A DNA stretch of 64,000 nt, from the NCBI GenBank assembly GCA_947396885.1, contig OX377201.1, forward strand, positions 65,136,983-65,200,982, in the 5' to 3' direction. The notes beneath the pieces are model-generated. The model worked only from the letters and a program-made list of their open reading frames with translations. It had not been told where the DNA came from and did not search any database. Numbering within the stretch: position 1 is the first letter of the stretch; every line of letters starts with the position of its first letter. Below are positions 9,383 through 22,614 of this stretch, in pieces. The translations under genes and the position numbers were made by a program. The DNA comes from Heligmosomoides polygyrus polygyrus. Taxonomy: Eukaryota > Nematoda > Chromadorea > Rhabditida > Heligmosomidae.

Positions 9383-11756
9383 TTGACTATCCTAACTTTT
9401 GAGTTCCTGAGCTTAGCAAGTCACATCAGGCGTACGCTTGTCAATGTAAGTGCATTCTGTTTCACACACAAGACACTCATGTATTTCGACCAGGACCATC
9501 CATGGAAGCTCACAGTTCCAGAAGCCTCCCTCCCTAGGATGGACCTGGGAATCATCGGTGGCCAGTTCCATAACGAGATCGACTACATCATTTTCTACCG
9601 CAAGTATTGCCTGACCGATGTCTCCGTTGTCCCCAAGTTCTACACGGGATCGGACCACGGCCTCCTTCGCGTGAGGTTTCGCTTTTCGCGTCAAGGAGAG
9701 AAGGCCGCGAAGTTCAAGAAGAGGAGTCCAGACCATCAACTGGGACATGTGCATCTTACTTTTCGACCTTTGGAAGGCACCGTCATGGACAACATCGACG
9801 AAGAATACGACCGCTTCGTGCATCATCTCCGCGATAGTGCTAAGGAAGCCGAGAGCTTGAAAACCACCAAGAGACGTCTGTCTCCGGAAACTCTCGAGCT
9901 GATACGCCAGCGTGGAGCAGCACGAGCGTGAGGCAACTACCAGCTGACGTCCGAGCTTGCGAGGCTATGCAGAGAGGTGATAAAGGAAGATTTTAAGGAG
10001 AGAAGGGCGGAAGTGTTGGCTGAAGCTGCAGGTTTGCCAACTCCAAGACCATGGCCGCTCGGACGTCCTGACGGAACCGTCAGTTCTTCCAGAAGGACAA
10101 TGGAGAAGGTCATCCATGACTTCTACTCCCATCTCTTCGATAGTCACGTCCACGTGTCCCCGTGCCATCTTCCGCAGGATGGATATGTCGTTCCCTCCTT
10201 TCCCTTTCTCCCTTCGACACGCCATCTCGTCGGTGAAGAAGCGTACAGTACCCGGTCCCGACAGGATCAGACCCGAACACTTGAAGAACCTCCTGCCAAC
10301 GCTCATCAACACTCTGGCGCGGCTCTTCACACGCTATCTCTTGGAGTGCTAGGTTCCATCTCAGTGGAAGACCAGCAGGACCGACTTGCTGTACAAGAAG
10401 GGAGACGTGCGCGACATTGGCAACTACGCCCGATCTGCCTGCTGTCCGTAGTCCACAAGCTGTTCACTCGAGTCATCCTGAATAGGATCAGCAGAACGCT
10501 GGGCGAAGGACAGCCATGCGAGCAAGCAGGATTTCGGAGAGGATTCAGCACGATCGACCACATACACACCATTACGATGCTCATCGAAGTGTCGCGAGAG
10601 TACAAGCTGCCGCTGTGTCTTACGTTCATCGACCTGAAGAAGGCATTCGACTCCGTCGAACCTAAAGCGGTCATCGACGCCTTGCCAGGGATTTCCTACT
10701 CAGTACGTCAGAGTTCTCCGAGAGCTGTACAGTGGATTCACGACCACCATTCTATTATACAATGACTTCGTCATCGACGTGAAGAGAGGAGTTCGGCAGG
10801 GGGGATACCATATCCCCGAAGCTCTTCAGCGCCACCCTCAAAAACGTCATGCGCGAACCAGAATCGGAAGACAGGCAGTGAAAGTCGACGGCCAGCAACT
10901 GCACCATCTTCTCTTCACTGACGACATCGTGCTCATAACACCGAGCATCAGCCAGGCGGAGCGAATGCTGACCGGCTTCCATCGCGTATGTGGGAACATT
11001 GGACTGCAGCTGAATGTTACGAAGATGATATTCATGAGGAACGGAAAAGTTTCTGATGCTCCATTCTCGCTCAACGGAACGAACATCTCCGAATGCTCCA
11101 GCTACGTGTATCTGGGTCGCGAAGTCAGTATGGTCAGCGACCTAGCGCCAGAGCTGAGAAGAGAAAACGAGCGGCTTGGGGAGCTCTCAAGAGCGTCGAA
11201 GAAGTCGCGAAGAAAACGAAGAACGTCCGACTCCGTGCCCACCTATTCGACTCCACTGTTCTTCCTGCCCTAACATACGCTTAAGGGACCTGGGCCATAC
11301 GAAAGCAGCATGAACACGCGATCAGTGTCGCGCAACGTGGAATCGAGAGGACGATGCTCGGGGTGACACGACTCACGCACGTGAGAGAAGGCCTCCGGAG
11401 TTCCGAGCTTCGCTGATGTTCGAAGATCAGAGACGCTGTCGCGTGGGCCAGGTTGTCGAAAATTAGGTGGGCCGGCCACGTAAGGGGCTTCGCAGACACC
11501 CGTTGCACGAGAACCGTTTCCGACTGGGTTCCGCGGGATGTCAAGAGAACACCAGGGCGCCCACCAGCACGTTGGTCGGACTTCTTCGTGAAAGCCCTGA
11601 ACTACCGATATGACGCTCTTCGTGTCCCTCAAGCGAGGAGGATCCATTGGTGCACTTTGGCACGCGACAGGGGCGAATGGAGTAGCTGCTGGCGCCCGCG
11701 TGAGCAAGTCGATGATCAACGGGACGACAGGTGATACAGGTGATAATAAGAGTAGT
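9383..11756 (+). mobile_element. Decayed, 5'-truncated RTE-like non-LTR retrotransposon
   Basis: The 182-codon frame 9383-9931 ends the endonuclease domain (NEIDYIIF, then TGSDHGLL, the SDH catalytic motif). It is followed by a linker (DEEYDRFVHHL). After a stop, the RT domain continues in three frames: PGPDRIRPEHL near 10250, YRPICLLS-like sequence near 10425, LTFIDLKKAFD near 10622, GVRQGG near 10790 and FTDDIVLI near 10914. Next come LNGTNISECSSYVYLGR near 11070 and a 3' domain with KIRWAGHV near 11459 and [13 protein letters not shown] near 11550. It ends QVDDQRDDR at 11734. The catalytic FADD motif is FTDD here, and multiple frameshifts make it inactive. A GTGATACAGGTGATAA-like 3' tail follows. 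The copy fragments at 22615-23430 are the same family. Confidence 0.9.
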
Positions 11757-13640
11757 GGAAATAGAGACCCCTGCAGTTCCAACACCAATGCTGTTAATTC
11801 GGTCTGCATGGCATGGCCAACTCATTGCGCCACCTCTCCGCCGCGGTTCCGAAAAACGCTGTGCTTGCCAAAAGTGGAACGAGCACGTCATTTAATTTGC
11901 ACCCACGATGTCGAGATAAAAGCTGCGGACACAGTTGACGCTGCCGTATACTACTACCCTCCTCATCCCCGAGCTGCTATCGCCCTGTATATAAAGGATA
12001 TCTCATAAGTGGACCACCGCAGAGCGTTACTGCTGCGTTCCTACATAGCTGCAGAGCTATGGAGGGCGGGTGTGGTGCAAGGTGCGGCTACATTGCTGAT
12101 AAAGAAGAGGAGAGCGTCCATAAGATGAGGCTTCAACTCAACATGTAGAGAAAACGACTTCCTTCCCCATAAGGAGCAGTGCTGATTTTATACGCTAAAC
12201 GTGTGACTGAGTATGCCATGGTATAGAACTGATACTCGCCATGATCAGACGTTAGATCGGGAAGGATTACTTCAAGACCCGAGAAAAGCTGAGATGCGAA
12301 ATGATTCCTCTCTCATGCTCAAGTCAAGCCGTCCACTCAACGCCTGTGGCTGTTAAGTGATAAATGCTGATTTCTTTCCGGTAGTTCCATTCATGAAAAT
12401 CAAACCGCAGAATTCTGTATTTGTCTGAGTGCTTTAAAATTTGAAGTCTCCCTTTAGGATCATAGCGAAAGTTCTTGCATTTTCACAACATAAAATTTTA
12501 CTGATTTCTCCGGAACTAGAAGCTCCACTTAGAAACGAAATAGTGCCCTTAAGGTTTGTCACTTTTCTTTACTTTCGGGCAGACTCCTGCTAGGAGTGTG
12601 GGACATTTCTAGCTTTGACTCGGAGAAGTGGATTCAACCAGGGATCCATTTTGAACGTTTTTCCTTGCATGGCCCTAGAGAACGATAGAAGGTGGCAGTC
12701 TGCATGCACAAGATCTGTGCTCTACGGTGGGTGGGGCAGCGTTCCCATCCAAAGTCGAGCAGCTTCTGGGGAGTCATTGCTGCAATGTGTGGGCGAGGGT
12801 TGTCGTGAAGAAATCAGTTCGCGCTGGGCTTCGGAGCTTATCTTCGATTTTGGCGGCCAGTCTATCCAGCTGCGGACAGCACTGAGCTGCGGTGAGTGTT
12901 AGCTACATGACAGCGGGCCGTAACTTACATTTCGCCCTTCAATCACGCCAAACGCAAGCCATAACCCTCTGCGAGTGGAGGCCTGCCTCTGACTGCGGCT
13001 CAGGCTACTCGCCCCTGTCAAACCACTGTCGACAACGCTTGTTGTTGACGTTCAGACAACACCATTCCCTGTCAAGGTGGCCTTAGTCAGTTGTTTGTGC
13101 TCCTGTCGACGAGGGAGGTGACCACTCAGAGCAACTGAGTGGTCACTTCCCTCGTCGCCCGCGATCGCGTTGCGTTAAATCGTGTGGGACCCACTGCGTC
13201 AACTTGTATACCCTACCCAGTGGTGGCGGGTGATCGGCGACGGTGGTAAAGTGTACTCCTAGGCTTTGTATAAGTTCTCATATGGTTTGCCACGAGTATG
13301 ATTCCGCCAGCTGTTGCACTAGGTCGTTAATGACCTCGCATGGGCGTCCCAGCAAGGGGAGTCCTTAATGTTGAAGTTACCGTTACGAACCAGGCCAAGG
13401 GGACGAGGGTGTAGAACGCTCGACCTCCGACATTCCAGGTGGCCCTCCCTTCGATGTTCGTGCCGCTCGGATGTCAGACTGTAGAATGGATTGCTTTTCT
13501 CGAGTTTCATTGTCATCTTCTTCGGGAACTTCTTTGGACTGTGGGCGATGTGCTCTCCTTCACACGCTGTGATCTCTTAGAGATTCAAAACTCAAAATTC
13601 AAAGCTAAATGGCTTATAGCAGCAACACACAATGAGCTTA
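11757..13640. other. Intergenic, no gene recognised
   Basis: Only short scattered open frames, none with a recognisable domain. It contains the hairpin at 13107-13157. Confidence 0.5.
13107..13157. repeat. 23-bp hairpin
   Basis: Left arm CGACGAGGGAGGTGACCACT.. and right arm ..GTCACTTCCCTCGTCG match with one mismatch, around a 5-nt loop (AGCAA). Confidence 0.8.
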
Positions 13641-15021
13641 CAAGGGAAGGGTCTTAAGCGTATGTCTGAACGGGTGAGCGACTCCTATAGGAAGAATCCC
13701 CACCCTCATTTAGTATAAAAATGTGTTTATTTTTTGCCAAGTCGATAAACCCAAGGATTAGGGGGTCACAATTGGATACGGCGCATCACGAGCTTGGTCT
13801 TGTACGCCCGCGATGCCCCTACCGGCAAGCCGCTCGGAGCCCAGTGGAAGTGCGCCTGCTTCGTGCTCGGGAGGTCGAGGGTTGGGTTCCTCTGCGATGC
13901 TGCACTTTGCATTTCAACTGACTGGTTGAGATTTGGGGGATTCTGACGTCTATACCATTTTCAGACGTTCTCTGCGCAGTTTTCAGCTGTATACTGTGTA
14001 GAGTACCTTTCTTGCGACTTGCTTATTACTGACCGGTTTTCTAACCACAAGATAATGAGAAAGCTATTCAACATAATTGATGTATAAACACTCAACATCA
14101 GTGATAGATAGGCACAAAGTGCATGAAACAGAAGCACTGGTCATAATGCGGTCAGCGTATAAAACCAACATGCTCCTCTGCCACTGCTGCCCGCTGGTTG
14201 CTTGCTTCTCCACGTCCATTAGTTCATCTTGCGGATCCCAATCTTCTTCGCTGGAAGCTGGAAAATGCACAGAAAACGTCTGAAATCGTATAGACGTCAA
14301 AATCCCCAAATCTCAACCAGTCAGTTGAAATGCAAAGATGCAGCCGCGCAGAGGAACCAAATTCCCGACCTTCCTCGCCAGAAGCAACCGTGCCTCCACT
14401 GCGCTCCAAGCCGCCTGTCAGTGGGCGCATCGCGGGCGTACAAGACCCCAAACTCGTGATGCGCCGTATCCCATCTCGACCCACTACTCCTTGGGTTTAA
14501 CGACTTGGCAAAAAATAAACACATTTTCATACTAATTGAGGGGTGTTTAGTGTCGTCGGTCGCCCTAGTAGTTACTGTGCCACGAGGTTGTGTCGTATAG
14601 TGCCTTGCTAGAGCTATTGATGATAGAGTGGCTAGTGATAAATTTTATCCGTCAATACCGACTTTCCAAAGAGGTCTCTCTGATGGGTTTCTTGACTACT
14701 TTTTGGCTGATCGACTTCGGGATGCGAAGAGTGTCCCAGCTGGAGAAGCAGTAGAGAGCAGCAGAAGAGCCGAAGGCCTCGAGTGTTGATCACGCCCGGT
14801 TTTGTTCATGTTGCCGTGCTCGGGAATGCCAGCATGTCAGCATTGCCGTACCTGCAAAAACATTACTATAAGATCAGCCTACTGGTTAAGAATAAAGCAT
14901 GAGGAACTAAGAAATTGAATTCCTGACCCTATTGAACCTTAACTAGCGCAGCTATAGCGTAGGGATTCTTCCTATAGGAGTCGCTCGCCCGTTCAGACAT
15001 ACGCTTAAGACCCTTCCCTTG
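13641..15021. mobile_element. Foldback element A with tRNA-like arms
   Basis: Outer inverted repeats of about 60 bp lie at 13641-13702 and 14960-15021 (CAAGGGAAGGGTCTTAAGCG at the left end). Inner arms of about 270 bp (13704-13975 and 14270-14545) pair, including TTTATTTTTTGCCAAGTCG and a tRNA-like block near 13830-13905. The centre (14080-14265) reads on the minus strand as a remnant frame with WDPQDELMDVEKQATSG, matching the central frame of the element at 59521-63680. About 410 bp between 14551 and 14957 has no counterpart in the other element and is probably a later insertion. There is no transposase, so the class is unknown. Confidence 0.8.
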
Positions 15022-15670
15022 TTAGAGTCACTGAAAAAGGCAATTCACAGCCCCATTTGCCCTCATACCATTCATGGCTCCACCAGAGAACTTGAATGGT
15101 CCGTACTAGGAGGACGATCAAGGTTCCCACAATGTTTAGAATCTGCGTAAAAATTTTTGTTTCATGCACCCCTATTGTTGTGACATAAACCGTCTGCCTT
15201 TGTGTTCATTCCTTATCTAGTGAACACCCTTCAAAACAGTTGTTGCGGATGAACATCGTTCTTAGCAATGCTACGTAATGCTTTTCGGAGAAGAAGAAGG
15301 CTCCCATATCTGCATCCACACCTACTTAATTCGTGGCAAAATCTGATTTTCTCACTCCAAGAAGCTGCTTTGCCGCCTCGACAACAATCGTTGAAGTGCC
15401 TAGCGTGTTCTCCGGTGCTTTGGAAGCTGCAGTACGTGGAATATGTAGAGCTGCAGACGGGGAATATGTATGTGCCATCATACGTTTATTGCAGAACTGC
15501 CAGTGCACAACTGTGGAGATTGTTTCCGAAGAACATGCAAATCGGAGACAATTTTAAGCACTGTGAGTTTGCTGCTTCTATGCAAGACAAATATCGATCG
15601 TACAGCTTCGCGCTACATAACCAACATCAGAGCTCTATCACATTTGCATAAGCCTGGGGCGGCTGGTAGA
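15022..15670 (+). other. Anonymous sequence with two overlapping open frames
   Basis: Plus-strand frames 15268-15651 (127 codons) and 15333-15557 (74 codons) overlap. The shorter has protein-like composition (DFLTPRSCFAASTTIVEVPS), but no domain, initiation context or splice pattern lets me call it. It could be a decayed exon. Confidence 0.25.
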
Positions 15671-15674
15671 GAGG

Positions 15675-15915
15675 CTATATGTTGTTACAGGATGTTTTGT
15701 TGCCATCAAAATTCTTGCGCCAGGCGGGACTCGAACCCGCATCTTCTGCTTTCCGGGCAGCGATGTTCGCCTTATACCACCGGCGCTGTTTGATGGCACG
15801 TAACATCCGCGATATCCTCGAGGCCTGTCAGTACCCACCCGTGATACGGGATGGGCCGGTCGCTGATATCAGCATGGAACCGGTTAAGCTGAAGGCCTTA
15901 TTAGTAACAGTGTTC
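15675..15915 (-). repeat. tRNA-like dispersed repeat, copy 2
   Basis: The tRNA-like core at 15717-15786 on the minus strand is almost identical to copy 1, with an intact acceptor stem, T arm and B box. The 5' module (15787-15890) with CTGATATCAG and the CCCGTATCACGGG hairpin is present. The 3' flank (ATTTTGATGGCAACAAAACATCC on the minus strand) reappears in inverse orientation after copy 3, so copies 2 and 3 form a head-to-head pair. Confidence 0.85.
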
Positions 15916-15937
15916 TAACACATTACGTGCGATGCTA

Positions 15938-16060
15938 CGTGCGGTCAAACAGCGCCGGTGGTGTAAGGCGAACATCGCTGCCCGGAATGCAGAAGATGCG
16001 GGTTCGAGTCCCGCCTGGCGCAAGAGTTTTGATAGCAACAAAACATCCTGTAACAACAAC
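15938..16060 (+). repeat. tRNA-like dispersed repeat, copy 3 (inverted partner)
   Basis: The core at 15952-16021 has the GCGCCGG/CTGGCGC acceptor, TTCGAGT T loop and perfect T stem. It is followed by GATAGCAACAAAACATCC and ACATCAGAGCTGT. The latter matches the outer flank of copy 2 in reverse, so the palindrome extends beyond the tRNA-like core. Confidence 0.85.
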
Positions 16061-18250
16061 ATCAGAGCTGTTGTGTGCGACTGCGCTTTGAACAATTTCG
16101 TGCCTACAACCCGAACGGTCAGCATGTCATCGTTCGTTTATGTTTAGTACTTCGCAAAAGTTAGGCTCAGCGTTATCCCTGATGGATTTGATATGAGAGA
16201 TTCAATTCTTTTTTTTCAATACATTTCATTTTTCATTTAGGGCTCTGCCCGGTATGCAAACGATGCGGGTGCGAGCTAGGCTGACGCTGGAGTTTTGATC
16301 GTAGCCACACATTCTACTAGAAACTTTCCTTCGAGATTCTTCTCAAGTGTTGAAAAATTGCAAAATGAAAGTGCTGAGTTTTTGACTACTTGGTGCCTTG
16401 TGTTTTCTGCCACTATTCTTCTCTGTAATTCAAGTGAGCAAAGAGGTGGGAGTGTTGCTTGCTGAGCTACGTATCCCAGTTGCCTCCGACTTCTTAGCGC
16501 TTACAGTTGCTGCCATATCCCGTGAGGCATCGATGCTGAACCCTAAGTGGACTAATAACCTGTTAGGCTATTACTAGAGCAAACAGGATCTCCGGAGGTT
16601 GAAGGCTCCTTATCTTGCCGCCTACATGGGGGATAGTGCATGTCAGGGCGGTCCCCTTCCGCTTGCGCTTGCTTCTTCGTGTTGCTGGACTCTATTTGCG
16701 TGGCTTCGAGCCACACTGTGGTGATGGCCGTCAGTCTGGTGTACTTGTCACGGAACTGCCTAATTCCCGATGTTAGTGCTCCCCAAGGTGCAGTCTGTTT
16801 TCGTGATTGCCTCCACTCGCTGTCATTTACGTGTTTTCTAGTTGTTTGTGTGGGGAACTTCTCCCTCCTCCATTCATATCTCTTCGGACGTTCCATGTCC
16901 GACTATGAATCTCGGAATAATGCTCCTTGTTGAAGTATTGATTGTAGGAAGCCGCTCACCAGGATTGCTACAGCACTTTACTCGGCCTAGGTTGGCGGTA
17001 CGTGTTACATAATTAGGCACGAGTTCCGTGACAGCGCCCTTTTCTCTTTGTTCACTAGCAACTGTAATGTCTTCAGTTCCCCGAGCCACTTTCCGCATCC
17101 ATTAATCAGCCGGCGAAGTTCCCACATGTTCTTGCATCCTTGAGCGAAGTGAGTAGCTATAGAAATGTAGCAGAGAGTACAATTTCGGCAGGTTGAGTGT
17201 GTATCCTCTGGAATCGGGACTGATCATAAATTCAGTTGAATTTGCGATGCCGCTGCTAAGCTCGCTTGATTTTGACTCACCGAGGCTCTGCTCTCCCATC
17301 TCTAACGTGTATGCACCATAGAGTGAATGAAGATAGGAGCTTTGACATCGAATTACAAGCGCCGTGATTGGTGGTGCTTTTCTTCATCCGGAAAGTTTGA
17401 ATTGCTGACGCTGCAGCAGATAATGACGCGAAGCCTGGTGAGCCTACTGGGTGGTATAGGGTGTTGCAGAAGATTGGATCTCGTTCGGGAAACGCTAGAA
17501 ATGAGTTTCGATTGCATGAAGAAAGCGAATAATTCTAGGGATTCTCGTTGTATGTGAAGGTAGAGAGCGACAGCTTCGCGCTGATACAACTCTGGTCCTC
17601 CATGGGTCCTCGCAGAGCACCCACAAAACCGTACAAAACGCTGTACCTGGCCGGGTTACGAAAACACGCACTATCGGCAGAGACCTGCGACGTCTGACGT
17701 TTCGGCCACGGGTATGTGCCGATGAGGTAATATGGCCCGACGCCGGAACGGCTTCAAGGGCCATGTAAGGGCTTTCAGGGATCAGGTCGAGGCATCTTGC
17801 ATTTCATTTGGCTTACCCCTCAACAGGTGTTCGTTTGCTGGCAATGTGTCACAATGGTTTTTCTGCACTGATTTCTGATAAGTGATGTCATACTCAGCCA
17901 CGGTAGACGGTGTCGAGCGGCCAACAACCGATTCTTCCTTCAAATCAAAACTGTAGGGGCAGGAAACGAATGCGTTTGTATAACAGTTATTAGCTTCACA
18001 ACGATATCGAGAACCTGGCCTTTTCCACCTTGTTTATTGTACGGTGGGTTGTTTTAAAAACAGAGGTTGGATGCAAGTATTATAACTTCAATGCTATGTT
18101 TTGAAATGGTGGCAACTCTTTCATCCACGACGTGCTTCTGGAAAGTGCTCGCTCGATGCGCAATCGTAAAGTCAGACGAGAACGAGGAGTATGCGAGGGT
18201 CCCTGGTGCGAGGATGGCATCGGAGCTACTGAGGTAGTTCGAAAGTCCCG
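16061..18250. other. Intergenic; degenerate tRNA-like remnant near 16236-16310
   Basis: No gene is supported. CTGCCCGGTATGCAAACGATG followed by GAGTTTTGATCGTAGCC at 16243-16307 resembles the 3' half of the tRNA-like repeat. Open frames at 16552-16933 and 17327-17764 show nothing recognisable. Confidence 0.45.
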
Positions 18251-18254
18251 TAAG

Positions 18255-18415
18255 GTAAGCAGGACTCGACATCCTGGCAATGGTGAATGTGGGTACGTCG
18301 AGAAGCCGCTCGTGCCGGTTGGTAGAAACACTGGAGCGAAGACGAGTCGACTTATGTGCGATACAGGAGACGAGATGGTCCTGTTGCAAGTCAAGTCAGG
18401 GGGGAACGTTTACTC
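18255..18415 (+). mobile_element. RTE-like endonuclease fragment
   Basis: The plus strand reads VNVGTSRSRSCRLVETLERR, then VDLCAIQETRW, the N-terminal endonuclease block that contains the catalytic QE(T/M)RW motif. The match stops near 18410. It is an isolated 5' fragment with no RT domain downstream. Confidence 0.75.
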
Positions 18416-19255
18416 AATTTTTCAATTTTGACCGCGCGGCAAGCCCGCGATGCTGCGACGAAAACGCGTACGACTTGCAAGCCTCCGCGCGCGTGGGCGG
18501 AGAGGTGTTTCCTACACCGCCCCCAGAAAGAGGCGGAGTATAGAGCGCGACCAGGGCGAGATGTCCGGGTCACCGCCGTCACATGGAGGCATCGCATTTC
18601 TAATCACTTCCCTTGACCCTGCAGCTCCTGATCAGATTTCGTTCTTGAGTCAAGAGTCGGAATCTTGTACACCACATTTGGAGAGAAGGACTCTTCAGCT
18701 GCAGCGTCAATGCTTCCTCAGGTCCCGCCGCATTGCTCAGTACAAAGGCGTCGTCCGCATTTTCCGAAAAGTACAAGAACATGTTAACGAGATATGTCAT
18801 GACAGCAACGCAACCATCCACTAGAAAGTTCTCCTGCATTAGTAGAATTCCCTACACTTTAAAATCAAAGGACGGTGAGCCGGTTTTGCGCGCAATTTCA
18901 TATAAGTCTTCAATGTAGAGACCACAACTCCTGACTGGACCTGAACTCCTGAACCACCCATAGTCTTTAGTTCTGGCGAAAATTTAGAGAACCCACCTCC
19001 TTCCCTAAACTGTCTCCACAACCGAACTGGCTAGAAAATGACTTCGGAGTCCCCATGAGCTGTAAGGTTTTTGGACGACGTCACGCCAATTGTGATGGTT
19101 TCGCGCGCGCTTGAACTTGTCCAAATGGACGGCGCGGGTAGGGCGGGAAGTGGGCGGCGGGTGGGATTGTGTAAGGAACGAACATCCTCCATGCGCGTGG
19201 GCTTCGCACCGATTAGCGGCCGCTGGCAAATTGCAAGCTGTCCTGCCCTTGCTCG
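18416..19255. other. Intergenic, two GC-rich islands
   Basis: G/C-rich blocks at about 18430-18590 and 19085-19235 stand out from the AT-rich surroundings. A minus-strand frame (18600-18839) has protein-like composition but no recognisable domain. Confidence 0.4.
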
Positions 19256-20165
19256 TTGTTTTCTGCTGAACTATATTTCAGTCTATATAGACAATTTTAA
19301 CGTCAAACTGGGCATTTTTCACGCCAAAATGGATACCCTTCTAAACAGGCCTAACGTTTTTGAAATCAAGTTGAAAATTTTCCAAATCAAAACGAGCTCC
19401 TTACACGTTAAACAGGACTCCCCCAAAAAGATAATAATTGTGGTTTAAGGAAAATTTTCAGAATGATTTCTTTGAAGATTTAATTTACCACGAACTCGAT
19501 GAGTGAAGGCAATGTTTGAAATTTCATAAAATTATAATGGTTTAGAGCTTGTTTTAAAGAGCAGAAAGACGGCGATTTTTTGTGTCATAGAAAGAGATTA
19601 CGCCATGCATTCGTCTAAGACGAAGCAGCTTTTTGGTTGATTAATAGCAAAGTTTCTGATTGCATGCAGTCTCACACCTATAGACGACACAACAAAAAAC
19701 AATAGTAAATAGCACACACATCTTCACTTTGATGCTTCATGTAAATGTCATTCATACTATCAATCGAATAAAAAACGCAACGAATTAATCGGATGCATGG
19801 CGCGATCTTTTTTAATATGCTAAATGATTGCTGCCTTATTGCACATTAAAACAAAATTGAATTTATTATTTTTTCTCAGAAGGTAAAAATGTTTTAAAAC
19901 AATTATCACACTTATTCCGGCATGTCAACTAAAGAACTTCAAAGAAAATTATACCAAGGTTTCAAAAACAAAAAAAACAAAAAGTTATTCTGCTCTCCTT
20001 GGAGATCCTCGAGTTTGGCGAAACACGGTAGTTTTGATTTTCAAGACGTTCACATTGATTTCAATAGTGTCAGGTTTGTTTAGAATAATGTCCAACTCGA
20101 CGAGAGAAGTGTCAAATTCGACATGAAAATGGTATAAGTAAAAGCTGTTAGGAGGATGTTTAGTT
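19256..20165. repeat. Inverted pair of a dispersed AT-rich repeat
   Basis: On the plus strand 19270-19440 contains TAGACAATTTTAACGTC and CCTTCTAAACAGGCC, then GAAATCAA-type steps. The minus strand of 20000-20160 has the same order (TATACCATTTTCATGTC, ATTCTAAACAAACC, GAAATCAA). The same family occurs as a second inverted pair at 27640-27915. The AT-rich DNA between the arms shows no gene. Confidence 0.6.
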
Positions 20166-20239
20166 GCGATCAAAACTCTTGCGCCAGGCGGGACTCGAAC
20201 CCGCATCTTCTGCTTTCCGGGCAGCGATGTTCGCCTTAC
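20166..20239 (-). repeat. tRNA-like dispersed repeat, truncated copy 4
   Basis: The minus strand of 20181-20239 carries the T arm, acceptor 3' half, anticodon-arm and part of the D-arm region of the repeat. It breaks off at TCGCCTTAC and continues into unrelated sequence. Confidence 0.85.
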
Positions 20240-22614
20240 TGGTACTTGGTATAAGTAAAGTTTGTACTATCAGATCTTAGATTATCAGAAATACTGTTGT
20301 CACTAACTTTTCATAACATTCCAAGGAAAGAAGCATACGCCCTGATGAAATATTCCTTTACTCCTATAAATTCGCACTTCAAGGTGCACACTCACATCCG
20401 AATCCGGCTACAGGTGTACACTCACCCAACTTTTTTCTGTGAAATGCTGGCTTTCTGTTGAAGCTTGTCCTTCTTGTTTGTGAAAGCCGGAAATCCGGCG
20501 CGCTCGGCTCGCTACGTAGCAACCCATTGCGAACAAGGACGACAATAAGTCACCTTAATCGTCGTGTTGTTAATGGGCGGTCCGCTCAGCCGCCTGATGT
20601 GTTTATCCACTAACTGTGAAGAGCTGGCGATTAGTAGGCGATAAACAGGGCACAGTGCTCGTTTCGGGCTAATGGGTTCACTCGTGGAATTCTATTCAAT
20701 TGCAATTTCGTCCATGTGATGAGATTGGATGTGATTGGAGAGACGCAGCCGAGAACTCAGCTCCTGAGCAGATGAGGCAAAGCCGTGTTGCTTTGAGCTG
20801 ATTCGCAGTACTCAGATGTAGTCTCATCACCGACGTATTCGAAGATGCTCATGAGCTATCAGCTTTTCTTACATGAAAAGTGTGGTCCTTTATGTCTGTT
20901 GACTGTTGCGCTTCGACGAGCCCCGGGAGACGATGTCGTCCAAATGCTCATTTTCCAGTTGGTACTGGGCGAATGTTGTCTTGACAAATCCTCTCCCTCC
21001 GCAAGCATTGGCCAAGTCGTATAATGGCCGGCTACAGAAGGCGTTGATTATCCAAAGGTCTGAACTTACCGAGCTGCTGCGTGTCTGCGCAGACAAGCAT
21101 GTGAAGCGTGACAAACCCGCTTCATGGGAAGCACAGGGTTTGTGCTGAACAATCGGTATGGCTATATATTTCTCAACATCATCCTCAGTGGTAGCGAAGA
21201 GTGTACTCAGTGAAACACTACTTGTCGTCTCAAGTTCATGGCTTCTGAGTGCGAACGTTTGTTTGCAAAACCGCTCTTCTGTGGACTAACTGGCTTTGTC
21301 AAGTTTCCAGCCGATGGCTGGAGTTGAAAATGGACCCGCGCCACCTTTTCGCTGGAGCACCCGTCACCCGACATCTTCTCAACTCCTCGCTCACAGCATG
21401 TGGCTGTGGTGGGCTTGTGTGAGACACTGATAAACAGCTCAGTCATCCTCAAGGCCTCTCTTCATGACAACTCACCCCGTTTCCCCATGACGCTCGTGGG
21501 TGAGCGGGAGTGCCACCCGTCGCTTGAGCGTTTCTCCTGGGTTTTATGCTCTGCAACTTTTGCTCGTGTTTCCTCCTCCAATAATAGCAGCGCCGTTAGC
21601 AGCGACTTCATCTGGCCATCGGTGAGCGCTTGCTTCTTGCTTTGCACCTTTTCCTCTCCAAACGCTCCTCTACTTCAGGCCAACTCGCCATCACCGCAGT
21701 CGGCCCTTAGTCATTGTTCTACCCCTCTTTTGAAATTCCCTGCTTAATGACGTCCATTCCTATCCGACTGCTCACTTTGTGTGCGTTGAACTTTGCGGTC
21801 ACCCGCCCCAGGGAAACTCGCACACTAGGTACAAACCTTACGAGCAAGCAGCAGCCATCAGCGTAGAAGAAATGTGCTGTTATTGCTCGAAGTGATTTCG
21901 ATTCGTTTTTGAGAGTTTATCCGCAAAGGCGATTATATCGCAGGTGCATATGATGTGAGAACGAAACCATTCAGTGACGGTGATGAGCGGTTGATTTCCC
22001 TACATTTCTTCCTGGGTCTCTACGAGTTTCCGTATCATTGTCCTTTACATTAAAAAATTAAGCGATTGAGCCTTTCACAATATTTCACTTCTTCTGAAAA
22101 GCTCCATTTTTCCAGCTTTTCCAAGCTTTCTTTTGCGCTGTCAGTTTCCTGTTCTCTTAAAAGGCAATGGACACGGCAGAGCTTCTGCATGGGCTGGGTT
22201 CTTTTGCCCCGTGAACTCTTTCCACTACTTACACCTTTATGTTTATTGTCTGTTTATCATTTCATGTATTGGGACTCCACGAATGTTGCTCTACAGTTCC
22301 GGCTTATTTAACACCGGCCTACTATTAAAGCAAACAGCAAGTTTCTGCCGTCTTGGTCTCCAAATCTCAAAGGACCGACGGCGTTGTCCACAGCAAGAAT
22401 TTTAGTTAAATGTATTTGAATATTCTGGGAAAAATACTAAAAAAAAGCCAACTCCGATGGTTCGCTTCGCCACCTCCCTTCGGCAGTTGAAGTAACCACA
22501 TCTACGTTTGCCATTTCTGTGTCGATGAGAAACACTGGCAAGAGCTGTCCATTAGTGAACGGCTCGGCGGTTAGAGCTCATAACGTCTCGTAGTACATGC
22601 ATAGCTTCGCGAGC
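20240..22614. other. Intergenic, no gene recognised
   Basis: Open frames of 60-115 codons exist (for example 21400-21747 plus, 21462-21647 minus). None shows a motif, signal peptide or splice context that I can support. Confidence 0.5.
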
